A DNA stretch of 64,000 bases, taken from assembly GCA_947493165.1 (NCBI GenBank), contig CANLPY010000002.1, positions 186,001 to 250,000 on the forward strand, written 5' to 3'. The DNA is from an uncultured Erythrobacter sp. Its GTDB lineage: Bacteria; Pseudomonadota; Alphaproteobacteria; Sphingomonadales; Sphingomonadaceae. The notes below the pieces were generated by a model that did no database searches, had not been told where the DNA came from, and worked only from the letters and a program-made list of their open reading frames with translations. Position 1 is the stretch's first letter; the number at the start of each line of letters is the position of its first letter. The translations under genes were made by a program, and so were the position numbers. Positions 48,203 through 56,078 of this stretch are shown here, piece by piece.

Positions 48203-48756
48203 CGACAGTTACCCCATCCATGTCGCGCCGCTCAATGCTGCGCGGGACGATAACGATAGCAGGCGCAGCAATAGTTTTGCCAAGCATGGCGGGGCTTGCC
48301 GGGTGCAGCTCCGCCCCTGCGTCGCTTGACACGCACAAGGATATGATTGCCGCGCTAGCAGATCGGATCATCCCGGCTACCGATACGCCCGGCGCATCGG
48401 CTGCGGGCGTCCCACAATATATCGCTGATGTGTTCGCAGACTTCTTCACCGAGGATCAGCAAAGCGAGTTTGCCGCCGGTCTGGATGGCCTTGCAAGCAC
48501 CTTGGACGAGATTGGCGGCGGTGATTTCGCCGCCCTTAGCCCGGATAAACAAGACGCAGCGCTTACCAAATTCGTTGATGATCAAGACGCCGCTGGACAA
48601 TTCGAGTGGCAGCAAATCCGCGATATGACGATCTTTGGGTATTACACCTCTGAAATCGCCACCCAAGAGCTTTCATTTGAGGAAGTACCAGGCCGCTATG
48701 AGGCCTGCATTCCGCTCGCCGAGGTCGATAGAGCCTGGCTCAATCGCGGCGTGTGA
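48199..48756 (+). CDS. Tat-exported small subunit of a GMC dehydrogenase (gluconate 2-dehydrogenase subunit 3 family)
   Basis: A 185-residue protein with a twin-arginine signal (SMSRRSMLRGTITIAGAA) and a possible lipobox (LAGC). The mature part has DMIAALADRIIPATDTPGA and FEWQQIRDMTIFGYYTS, the hallmarks of the small subunit found with FAD-dependent sugar dehydrogenases. Such subunits carry the signal for the large subunit, which has none, so both go to the periplasm together. It lies directly before the GMC gene. No cytochrome c subunit gene follows. Confidence 0.9.
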   Translation: MTTVTPSMSRRSMLRGTITIAGAAIVLPSMAGLAGCSSAPASLDTHKDMIAALADRIIPATDTPGASAAGVPQYIADVFADFFTEDQQSEFAAGLDGLASTLDEIGGGDFAALSPDKQDAALTKFVDDQDAAGQFEWQQIRDMTIFGYYTSEIATQELSFEEVPGRYEACIPLAEVDRAWLNRGV

Positions 48757-48782
48757 CCTCTACCCAATCAGGAAATACAACC

Positions 48783-50495
48783 ATGTCTGGTGCTGAAGAT
48801 TTTGATGTAATCGTGGTCGGATCGGGAATGTCCGGCGGATATGCGGCGAAAGAGTTCTGCGAAAAGGGTATGAAAACCCTTGTGCTGGAGCGCGGCAAAA
48901 TGACCGAGCACAGCGTCGATTACGTCGGTGAGAATAAAAACCCGTGGGATATGAAACACCGCGACCAGGTCGATCCAAAGCTCGCGGATGAAGAATATGC
49001 AGTCCAGCAGACATGCTATGCTTTTCGGGAAAGCACGCGCGGCTTTTTCATCAACGACAAGGAAAATCCCTATTCGGTTGAGGATGGTAAAACCTTTGCT
49101 TGGCTAAGAGGCGATCAGGTTGGCGGCAAATCGCTCATGTGGGCGCGCCAAAGCTATCGCTGGAGCGAGATGGATTTCAGCGCCAACAAGGCAGACGGCC
49201 ACGGGACAGACTGGCCGATCCGTTATGCTGATGTTGCACCGTGGTATGACAAGGTCGAACAATTCGTTGGGATCAGCGGATCTGCCGAAGGGCTACCGCA
49301 GCTGCCAGACAGTATTTTTCAACCAGCGATGGAGCTGACCTGCGTTGAAAAAGACGCCAAAGCCAAAATCGAAGCCGCCTTTCCCGGACGCAACCTGATA
49401 CCGGGCCGTGCCGCTCACCTGACAAAACCGACGGACGAGCAAACATCTCTGGGCCGCGGCACGTGTCAGTTCCGCAACCAATGCGAACGCGGCTGCTCGT
49501 TCGGTGGCTATTACTCCAGCGTTTCCGGTTCGCTACCCGCGGCCAAACGCACTGGCAATATGACCTTGCTGTCTGACATGCTGGTTGAGCGCGTCTTGTA
49601 TGACGACCAAACGGGCAAAGCGACCGGTGTGCGCACGATCAACCGCAAGACCAAGGAGACGGCAGATTTCCACGCCAAAGTGATCTTCCTGTGTGCATCA
49701 ACGCTGGGCACAGTTCAGATCATGCTCAACTCCACCTCAGCCGCCCATCCAAATGGCTTTGCTAATTCCAGCGGCACTTTGGGCAAATATCTGATGGACC
49801 ACCACACTCGGATTGGCGCTCAAGGCTCTTATCCCGGTTTCTCGGACAAATATTTCGCCGGGCGCAGACCAAACGGCATCTACATTCCGCGCTTTCGCAA
49901 TCTGAGCAATGAGACCGATAATGAATTTGTGCGCGGCTATGGCTATCAAGGCACCAGTTCACGGGCATCATGGACCCGCGCTTTGGGCGGCAATGATTTC
50001 GGCGAAGGGCTGAAACAGCAGCTGCGTCAGCCAGCGGACAATTGGCATTTCCGCATTCAAGGCTTTGGCGAGATGCTGCCTGTGGCCGAAAACCAAGTCA
50101 CGTTGCACAAGACCAAAACCGACAGTTACGGCATCCCGCAAATTCATTTGAACGTTGGCTTGTCTCAAAACGATCGCAAGATGCGGGTCGCAATGAAACG
50201 CGATGCTGTGGCGATGCTGGAAGCGGCCGGTTGCACCGGTATTGAGGCCTTCGAAGAAGAGCCAGTGCCCGGCCACTGCATCCATGAAATGGGCGGCGCG
50301 CGCATGGGCCGCGATCCCAAAACATCAGTGCTGAACGGCTTTAACCAATGCCATGACGTGCCTAATGTTTTTGCCACAGACGGCTCCGCCTTTGCATCAG
50401 AAGCCTGCCAGAACCCATCGCTGACATTCATGGCGCTGACCGCGCGCGCGGTCGATTACGCCGCCAAGCGTATGCAAGAAGGAAACCTGACATGA
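48783..50495 (+). CDS. GMC-family FAD sugar dehydrogenase with Fe-S type cysteine motif
   Basis: A 570-residue flavoprotein subunit. The FAD motif is VIVVGSGMSGGYAAKEF. A Cys-x5-Cys-x3-Cys motif (Cys228, Cys234, Cys238, in CQFRNQCERGC) matches the 3Fe-4S site of bacterial FAD glucose dehydrogenase catalytic subunits. The C-terminal active-site region is HEMGGARMGRD followed by NPSLTFMALTARAVDYAA. The ATG at 48783, with AGGAAA 7 bp before it, is preferred over GTG 48753, which overlaps the previous stop. Candidate reactions are glucose to gluconolactone, or C3 oxidation of glucosides; the sequence does not decide. Confidence 0.9.
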   Translation: MSGAEDFDVIVVGSGMSGGYAAKEFCEKGMKTLVLERGKMTEHSVDYVGENKNPWDMKHRDQVDPKLADEEYAVQQTCYAFRESTRGFFINDKENPYSVEDGKTFAWLRGDQVGGKSLMWARQSYRWSEMDFSANKADGHGTDWPIRYADVAPWYDKVEQFVGISGSAEGLPQLPDSIFQPAMELTCVEKDAKAKIEAAFPGRNLIPGRAAHLTKPTDEQTSLGRGTCQFRNQCERGCSFGGYYSSVSGSLPAAKRTGNMTLLSDMLVERVLYDDQTGKATGVRTINRKTKETADFHAKVIFLCASTLGTVQIMLNSTSAAHPNGFANSSGTLGKYLMDHHTRIGAQGSYPGFSDKYFAGRRPNGIYIPRFRNLSNETDNEFVRGYGYQGTSSRASWTRALGGNDFGEGLKQQLRQPADNWHFRIQGFGEMLPVAENQVTLHKTKTDSYGIPQIHLNVGLSQNDRKMRVAMKRDAVAMLEAAGCTGIEAFEEEPVPGHCIHEMGGARMGRDPKTSVLNGFNQCHDVPNVFATDGSAFASEACQNPSLTFMALTARAVDYAAKRMQEGNLT

Positions 50496-51352
50496 ACCCG
50501 CTTGCAAACCGCCGTCATTTTATGCTTGGCGCAGGCGCGCTCAGCCTTGGTTTGGCTGCTGGGTGTTCACCGGCAGACGTCGCGGAGGGTGAGAATAAGA
50601 GCATTGTCCCACCCGTTTACGGCGATGTTTTGGGCGTGCAGCTTTACACTGTGCGCGATCTGTTTGAGGCAGATGCACAGGCGACGCTTAAGGCCTTGGC
50701 TGAGATTGGCGTAAAGGATTGCGAGACGGCGGGATTGTTCGACCATAAAGCAGGCGATGTTCGCGCAATGATGGATGATCTTGGCCTTATCAGCCGTTCC
50801 GGCCACGTCCGCCTGCCAGCACTGCGTGAGGGTTTGAGCACTGATCTGGAGATTGCCGGCACGCTAGGGCAGGACAAGCTTTATTTGGGCTGGATCCCAG
50901 AGGAAGAGCGCACGCCTGATGGCTACCGCGCCCTAGCCGACCTGCTGAACGAGCGCGGTGAGCAGACCAAGAAAGCGGGCGTTATGCTAGGCTATCACAA
51001 TCACGAATTTGAATTCGATGAGGTTGATGGCGAAGCCGGTTATGACATTCTGTTAGAGCGGACGCAGGCTGATCTGGTGACGATGGAACTTGATTTCTTC
51101 TGGGCGGCAGAAGCCAATGTCGATCCGATCGCATTGTTTGAAAAAGCACCCGGACGCTTCACATCGTGCCATATCAAGGACCGCGCCAGAGATGGTGAAA
51201 TGGTGTCCGTTGGCGACGGCGTCATCGCCTTTAAAGACATTCTACCAGCCGCCGCACAGGCGGGCATTGAGCGGTTCTATGTCGAACATGACAATCCTGC
51301 TGATCCGCTTGTCTCAATCGGGCGCAGCTTCACGCATCTCTTGCCAGCCTAG
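50492..51352 (+). CDS. Exported sugar phosphate isomerase/epimerase-like TIM-barrel protein
   Basis: A 286-residue protein with a signal combining a Tat-like start (NRRHFMLGAGALSLG) and a lipobox (LAAGC), so it is probably a periplasmic lipoprotein. The barrel shows LGVQLYTVRDLFEADAQATL, MLGYHNHEFEFDE, TMELDFFWAAEANVDP and FYVEHDNPADP, with acidic and His residues placed as in the metal site of the family. An exported isomerase-like enzyme next to a periplasmic GMC dehydrogenase suggests it acts on the oxidised sugar outside the cytoplasm. It ends the operon, and a hairpin overlaps its stop. Confidence 0.87.
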   Translation: MNPLANRRHFMLGAGALSLGLAAGCSPADVAEGENKSIVPPVYGDVLGVQLYTVRDLFEADAQATLKALAEIGVKDCETAGLFDHKAGDVRAMMDDLGLISRSGHVRLPALREGLSTDLEIAGTLGQDKLYLGWIPEEERTPDGYRALADLLNERGEQTKKAGVMLGYHNHEFEFDEVDGEAGYDILLERTQADLVTMELDFFWAAEANVDPIALFEKAPGRFTSCHIKDRARDGEMVSVGDGVIAFKDILPAAAQAGIERFYVEHDNPADPLVSIGRSFTHLLPA

Positions 51353-51373
51353 AGGGGCCCAAAGCCCCTCTAG
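51349..51373. terminator. Hairpin between convergent operons
   Basis: CTAGAGGGGC and GCCCCTCTAG form a perfect 10-bp stem around CCAAA. The left arm includes the stop codon of the isomerase-like gene. There is no U run on either side, so termination may depend on a factor, or the hairpin may protect the transcript ends. Confidence 0.6.
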
Positions 51374-51384
51374 CTAGCCGTCCG

Positions 51385-52410
51385 CTAATCAGATGTGAGC
51401 GCTTTCAACATATCGGCGTCCCAGCCATTCTCATCGCTGTAGAGCGCAAATGTATTGCCGTATGACCAAAGGCACCACGGAATGTCGGCCTCTTCCATCG
51501 CGGTTTTGACAGCGCCAGCCCATTTGACCCGCTGTTTGTTATCAACCGGTCCGTTCACGCCAAATTCGCCAAGGAAGACCGGGCGCTTTACCGCATCGCG
51601 GAAAGCCGTCGCAATCCCAATTGCATTCGCCAATTCAGCTTTGTCTTCGCTGGATCCCCAACCGCGCTTACCCTTGGGCATATCATCACCCAGCCAGGTT
51701 GCTTGCTGGTGCGTGAAACCGAACGGATCGTAATAATGGAAGGTATAAACGACATTGGGATCGTCGCTGGCGAGATTTGTGGCAAGCGAGTTGATGCCCG
51801 ACCATTCTTCTCCCCCTAGCATGACGATGCGGTCAGGGTTGTCGCGGCGAATAGTAGCAAGGGCGAGAGCCTGCATCTGGCGCATGACTTTGCCCTTCAA
51901 CTCTTTGTGCGGCTCATTCAAAACTTCAAACCAAACACTCTTTGGCAGCTTGGAATAGCGCAGCGAGATCTGATCCCAAAGCTTGCCAAAGCGTTCCATC
52001 TGCTCTGCTGGGTTCTCCATGAGTTCGTCAAAATGGTGAATGTTGAGAACAATATTGAGGTCGTTTGAGAGCGCCCATCTGATGTTGTTATCAACCACTT
52101 CTGCAAAATCAGGGTGAATGCGATATTCCGGCGCTGGTCCGGTGTAATCATTCCAGCGAACAGGGATGCGCACAGTGTCAAAGCCAGCCGCCGCGATCCT
52201 TTCGTAATCTTCCTTTGAATAGAGCTTGCCCCATGTCGCTCCATTGGGAGCTTCAAGCGCATTTCCCATATTGACGCAGCGCTTCATTCGAAAGTCGGCA
52301 GCAAACTCAGGCTCTGCAACCGCATCTTGTGCCTGTGCGGCCATAGGGACCGAGAAGGAAGCGCCCATTATTGCAGCTAGGGCGAACACGGCTTCGGTTC
52401 TCAATTTCAC
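51385..52410 (-). CDS. Glycoside hydrolase family 5 endoglucanase-like enzyme
   Basis: A secreted GH5 enzyme of 341 residues. The signal peptide runs from the start to MAAQAQ. Family elements are CVNMGNALEAP near the mature start, FDTVRIPVRWNDY, the acid/base glutamate in FEVLNEPHKE, HYYDPFGFTHQ and the nucleophile glutamate in VFLGEFGVNG. I start it at GTG 52410 after GAGAGAAAC, because the longer frame extends into lacI and the signal begins here. It is the last gene of the lactonase-transporter-repressor operon. Beta-1,4- or beta-1,3/1,4-glucan is the probable substrate type. Confidence 0.9.
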   Translation of the reverse strand: MKLRTEAVFALAAIMGASFSVPMAAQAQDAVAEPEFAADFRMKRCVNMGNALEAPNGATWGKLYSKEDYERIAAAGFDTVRIPVRWNDYTGPAPEYRIHPDFAEVVDNNIRWALSNDLNIVLNIHHFDELMENPAEQMERFGKLWDQISLRYSKLPKSVWFEVLNEPHKELKGKVMRQMQALALATIRRDNPDRIVMLGGEEWSGINSLATNLASDDPNVVYTFHYYDPFGFTHQQATWLGDDMPKGKRGWGSSEDKAELANAIGIATAFRDAVKRPVFLGEFGVNGPVDNKQRVKWAGAVKTAMEEADIPWCLWSYGNTFALYSDENGWDADMLKALTSD

Positions 52411-52432
52411 GTTTCTCTCACTTTCAGTTGAT

Positions 52433-53485
52433 TCAAGTTTCAGGGTGCGGAGCGGTGGTGTCCCGTAGGACGAATTCATGGTCGAGAACGATGCGTTTTG
52501 CGCCGTCCCCACGAGCGTCTGTAACGCCTTCAACCAGAACTCTGACAGCAGTCCCGCCAAGGTCGCTCAATGGCTGGCGGACAGTCGTTAGAAACGGGCG
52601 CATACGCGTTGCGATATCGGCATCATCAAAGCCAACCACAGACATTTCCTGCGGGACCTTGATCCCAGCTTCATGCAATGCTGCGACAAGGCCCGCAGCC
52701 ATATCATCATTGGAAGAGAACACAGCCGTGGGCCGGTCTTCCATGCCCAAGAAATGCCGGCCCGCTTCATAACCGCTTTCGAAATCAAATGCGCCGGGAC
52801 GGATCAAATCCGGGCTGAGATCGAGGCCAGCTGCTTCCATCGCTACAGTAAAGCCAGATTGGCGAACGTGCGAGGCGCGTTGATCATCGCTGCCGCGAAT
52901 AAAACCAATTCGCTTGTGACCTAGATTGGTTAGGTGACGAACCACTTCGATTGCGGCTTGATAGTCGTCAATCTCGACCATCATGCCGTGGCTTTGCAAA
53001 TCGACCGGGCCGACCCTAACCACAGGGATGCCCATGTCTTTCAGCACAAAGCCGATCTTTTCGTCATTGGCATAAGGCGCGAGCAAAACCACGCCATCAG
53101 GGCGACTGCGCCGCACCAGCACTTCAAACGCAGCGCGAATTTCTGGTATGGTCTTGCCAGAAAGGTTTTCAAGCAAGCTAATTGACAACTGATAGCCAAG
53201 CTCTTGGCAGGCAATCACCGCACCAAATTGAATGGCATTCACGTAATTACTACCGGCCAAGTGGCAAATTAAATTGATGTTGTATGATCGGTTGCCGCGC
53301 AGCGAGCGTGCTGACTGACTCGGCACATAGTCCAGCTCTTGAGCGGCTTCACGCACCTTACGGCGCAGTTTCTCTTGCACATGTGGTTCATTGTTCAAAA
53401 CGCGTGAAACGGTCTTGATCGAAACTCCGGCCAGATCGGCCACATCCTTCATTTTTGCTGACTTTTCAGTTTTTACGCTTGCCAT
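52433..53485 (-). CDS. LacI-family transcriptional repressor
   Basis: A 350-residue regulator. The helix-turn-helix and hinge are clear (MKDVADLAGVSIKTVSRVLN, DYVPSQSARSLRG), followed by a periplasmic-binding-protein-like sensor (GVVLLAPYANDEKIG, RIGFIRGSDDQRAS, TAVFSSNDDMAAGL, SVVGFDDADIATRM). The class typically binds 14-18 bp palindromes and releases on sugar binding. Sites of this kind occur at 38640, 55983 and 62834, with a weaker one at 44472. One lies before its own operon, so it is probably autoregulated. The inducer is likely a sugar released from the target glycan. Confidence 0.93.
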   Translation of the reverse strand: MASVKTEKSAKMKDVADLAGVSIKTVSRVLNNEPHVQEKLRRKVREAAQELDYVPSQSARSLRGNRSYNINLICHLAGSNYVNAIQFGAVIACQELGYQLSISLLENLSGKTIPEIRAAFEVLVRRSRPDGVVLLAPYANDEKIGFVLKDMGIPVVRVGPVDLQSHGMMVEIDDYQAAIEVVRHLTNLGHKRIGFIRGSDDQRASHVRQSGFTVAMEAAGLDLSPDLIRPGAFDFESGYEAGRHFLGMEDRPTAVFSSNDDMAAGLVAALHEAGIKVPQEMSVVGFDDADIATRMRPFLTTVRQPLSDLGGTAVRVLVEGVTDARGDGAKRIVLDHEFVLRDTTAPHPET

Positions 53486-53493
53486 CCCGCCCC

Positions 53494-54885
53494 CTATTTC
53501 GACAACTCGTCGACGATCCGCTCATGCAACCCGCGGGTTAGTGGCATAAGCAGCAGCGTAATTGAAGCAATGACCAAAAGTGCAGCTGGAACGAGAGCTA
53601 GAAAATTGCCCAAGGAGATTGCTGTTTGCGCCGATTGCACTTCACGTTGCGGATCGTAATCAATGCCTGAAAGGAAATAGCCAATTCCTAGCCCTGCGAG
53701 CGCGCCAGAGGCCTTTTGCACAAATAGGCTGGCACCAAACACGGGACCTTCATCTCGCCGCCCATGCGCGTATTGTCCGTATTCAACCGTGTCCGGGATC
53801 AACGCCCAAATTATGATGGCAAAGGCAGAATTGCCAAATCCGAACGCAACGATTTGTAAGGGCACGCCGTTCATTAAGACCGGACCAAGGATAAGCATCG
53901 AGAGGCCAGATGCCACCATCAGGCCTGTCGCGATAATCCAGCATTTGCGCTTACCAAGAGAGCGCGCAACTAATGTCCAAACCGGTGTTCCAGCAAGCGT
54001 GGCGATCGCAAATGCGGTAAGGACCACCTCCTTATTGGCAAATTCTTGCGCGTTCGATTGAATATAAAAAGCCATTGGAATGTTTAGCGCTGCCCCAGCT
54101 GCGGAATTCACGAACAAAACTAGGAGCAGTAAGCGCAGAGCATCGTTGTGCCTGAAGGCATCGATGAATGAATGCAGATCCCAGCCCCGCGCAATCACTT
54201 CACCGCCCAGCGGCGGCTTCTCCTTGGTCGCGAAGAAACACCCAGCCAACGCCAACGTGGCAAGTCCAGAGCCGATTATGGCAGCAAGAAAGAACCCTTC
54301 GGCCGAATATTGCGCATCGTCTGACAAAGCGCGGCTGAGAGGGAAAAAGAAGGTTGTTACGCACAGCATTCCGCAAAATGCGAAAAACATCCTCACACCC
54401 GAAAGCTCTGCCCGCTCCACAGACCTGAAGGTCAACCGCGCCGAAAGCGCCGAATACGGCACAGCGACAATGGTGTAGCATGTGCGGAACAACATGCCTG
54501 CTGCGACAAGGGCAACGAGCAGCGCAACGCCTTCGAATGGCGGCTTCCAAAACAGCAAGCAGAAACTAGCTGCAAGAGCGAAACTGCCAAACAGGATGAA
54601 AGGGCGATAGACGCCATACCGGCTGCGATTGGCAGCAGCAAAGGTCGCAACTAGAGGATCAGAGATAGCATCCCAAAGCAAGCCAGCAGCATAGACCCAG
54701 CCAGCAACCTTTGGATCAAGGCCCACGACGTTTGTGTACCAAAACACCAATATCAACGAAAGACTGTGCCAATAGATGTTCAGTCCAAAATCACCAATGC
54801 CGTACCCGGCCAAACGTTTGGCTTTCGCGCCTTTCATTGCAGGGAAAGGCCGCATCGCTTGGTTCGCTGGCAAAGCTGTCGCCAC
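53494..54885 (-). CDS. GPH (MelB-type) cation-sugar symporter
   Basis: A 463-residue inner-membrane transporter of the glycoside-pentoside-hexuronide family. Motifs include GYGIGDFGLNIYWHSLSLIL, LLWDAISDPLVATFAAANRS with the conserved Asp of helix 2, ALIPDTVEYGQYAHGRRDEG and FVQKASGALAGLGIGYF, all typical. It would import a disaccharide or glycoside with Na+ or H+. The GTG at 54885 is one base from the end of the lactonase gene; ATG 54855 is an alternative. It is followed by lacI after 8 bp. Confidence 0.9.
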   Translation of the reverse strand: MATALPANQAMRPFPAMKGAKAKRLAGYGIGDFGLNIYWHSLSLILVFWYTNVVGLDPKVAGWVYAAGLLWDAISDPLVATFAAANRSRYGVYRPFILFGSFALAASFCLLFWKPPFEGVALLVALVAAGMLFRTCYTIVAVPYSALSARLTFRSVERAELSGVRMFFAFCGMLCVTTFFFPLSRALSDDAQYSAEGFFLAAIIGSGLATLALAGCFFATKEKPPLGGEVIARGWDLHSFIDAFRHNDALRLLLLVLFVNSAAGAALNIPMAFYIQSNAQEFANKEVVLTAFAIATLAGTPVWTLVARSLGKRKCWIIATGLMVASGLSMLILGPVLMNGVPLQIVAFGFGNSAFAIIIWALIPDTVEYGQYAHGRRDEGPVFGASLFVQKASGALAGLGIGYFLSGIDYDPQREVQSAQTAISLGNFLALVPAALLVIASITLLLMPLTRGLHERIVDELSK

Positions 54886-54886
54886 G

Positions 54887-55945
54887 TCAAAACCTGCCGA
54901 GGCCTACGGCTTTGGTGCGCACCGCGACCAAACTGTCCTTGGCTGTGATAAACACAGTCCTGCCATCCTCGCCAAAGGCGCAATTGGCGCTTGCTCGGCC
55001 GGTGTTGATGCGACCAAGACAGCGCGCTTCTTGGTCGATCACCAGCACGCCCGCCGGTCCAGCCAGAAATACGTATCCGTCCTGAGCTAACGCTAGACCG
55101 TCGGGCAGACCACCCGCTTCGTGCATGAATGGCTGGCAGTCGAACCACACCTCTCCCCGGTCTATTGCAGAACTGCTTGGCGACGGTGTCGCGATGCGCC
55201 GGATCAGCGGCGCTGCTGTATCTGATTGCGCTACATACAGGAACCGCTCATCAGGAGACAATGCAACGCCATTGGGGAAGGTCATATCGTCCACAATCAG
55301 GGTGACTTCGCCGTCCGGATGCAGCCGGTACACACCATTGCGGTCCAACTCTTTTAATGGCGAGTTGTTTAGCCCGTCCAATCCATAGGGTGGATCCGTG
55401 AAATAGATCGTTCCATCGCTGGCTTGGATCAGATCGTTGGGGCTGTTGAAACGTTTACCCGCAATGCTGCCAGCAAGGGTACGCCTTTGGCCGGTGTCAA
55501 AATCCAGCGCTTCGACACAGCGCTTGCCGTGATTGCAGATCAGCAATTCGCCTGAGTTACCGATCAGCAATCCGTTGGCACCTAGGTCGCCCTTGCGTTG
55601 GGCTTGTTCAGGCGCAATACCGGATGGATCAAGGAACGTTGAAATCCCAGTCTCGCGCTTCCACGCATAGGCACGATTGCGGGGCACATCGGTAAAATAT
55701 AGGCTTTGTCGTTCGCTGTCCCAAGCCGGGCCTTCCGCCCACCAATGTCCCTTTGATAGCCAACGCGCCGGCGCATCAACATCCACTATGTCGGAGAATT
55801 TGGGATCGAAAACGTCAAAAGTAACTTGCGCTTCATCGCTGGCTTCAAGCGCAGCGATGGATGATCCAACCCCGCGCGGTCCGGCGCAAGCGGCAACTAA
55901 TCCCAGTGACAAACCCGATAATGTTGTCCGACGCGACAATTCCAT
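54887..55945 (-). CDS. Exported SMP-30/gluconolactonase-family lactonase
   Basis: A 352-residue six-bladed propeller hydrolase that opens sugar lactones. It has a Tat-type start (LSRRTTLSGLSLG) and a lipobox-like LVAAC, so it acts in the periplasm. Family residues are WAEGPAWDSERQSLYFTDVP (metal-binding Glu), RFNSPNDLIQASDGTIYFTD and GVALSPDERFLYVAQSD. It leads the operon with the transporter, repressor and GH5 genes. Its location agrees with a periplasmic dehydrogenase producing lactone, the GMC enzyme of the neighbouring operon. Confidence 0.9.
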   Translation of the reverse strand: MELSRRTTLSGLSLGLVAACAGPRGVGSSIAALEASDEAQVTFDVFDPKFSDIVDVDAPARWLSKGHWWAEGPAWDSERQSLYFTDVPRNRAYAWKRETGISTFLDPSGIAPEQAQRKGDLGANGLLIGNSGELLICNHGKRCVEALDFDTGQRRTLAGSIAGKRFNSPNDLIQASDGTIYFTDPPYGLDGLNNSPLKELDRNGVYRLHPDGEVTLIVDDMTFPNGVALSPDERFLYVAQSDTAAPLIRRIATPSPSSSAIDRGEVWFDCQPFMHEAGGLPDGLALAQDGYVFLAGPAGVLVIDQEARCLGRINTGRASANCAFGEDGRTVFITAKDSLVAVRTKAVGLGRF

Positions 55946-55968
55946 GCGACTCGATCCCTCTCTAACCC

Positions 55969-55998
55969 GTGATATTCCAATATTGACAACCTTGTCAA
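55969..55998 (-). promoter_or_regulatory. Promoter of the lactonase-transporter-lacI-GH5 operon
   Basis: On the minus strand TTGACA (55998-55993) and TATCAC (55974-55969) are 18 bp apart, about 24 bp before the ATG. The -35 is half of operator site 2, the same arrangement as at the receptor gene. Confidence 0.5.
55983..55998. promoter_or_regulatory. LacI-type operator (site 2)
   Basis: TTGACAACCTTGTCAA, identical in all sixteen bases to site 1. It lies between the divergent lactonase and GH3 operons, 38 bp before the lactonase start and 80 bp before the GH3 start, and can control both. Confidence 0.78.
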
Positions 55999-56078
55999 AA
56001 AACGCTGGTTAGATACCAAGCTTGGACAAAATCGGGGATTCGCGAGCCAAAGGCCGCGATTGGAGAGAGAAGATCATA

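Noticed and set aside
52411-52560. Fifty extra residues at the start of the GH5 enzyme
   Set aside because: They overlap lacI and precede a normal signal peptide; GTG 52410 has a ribosome site.
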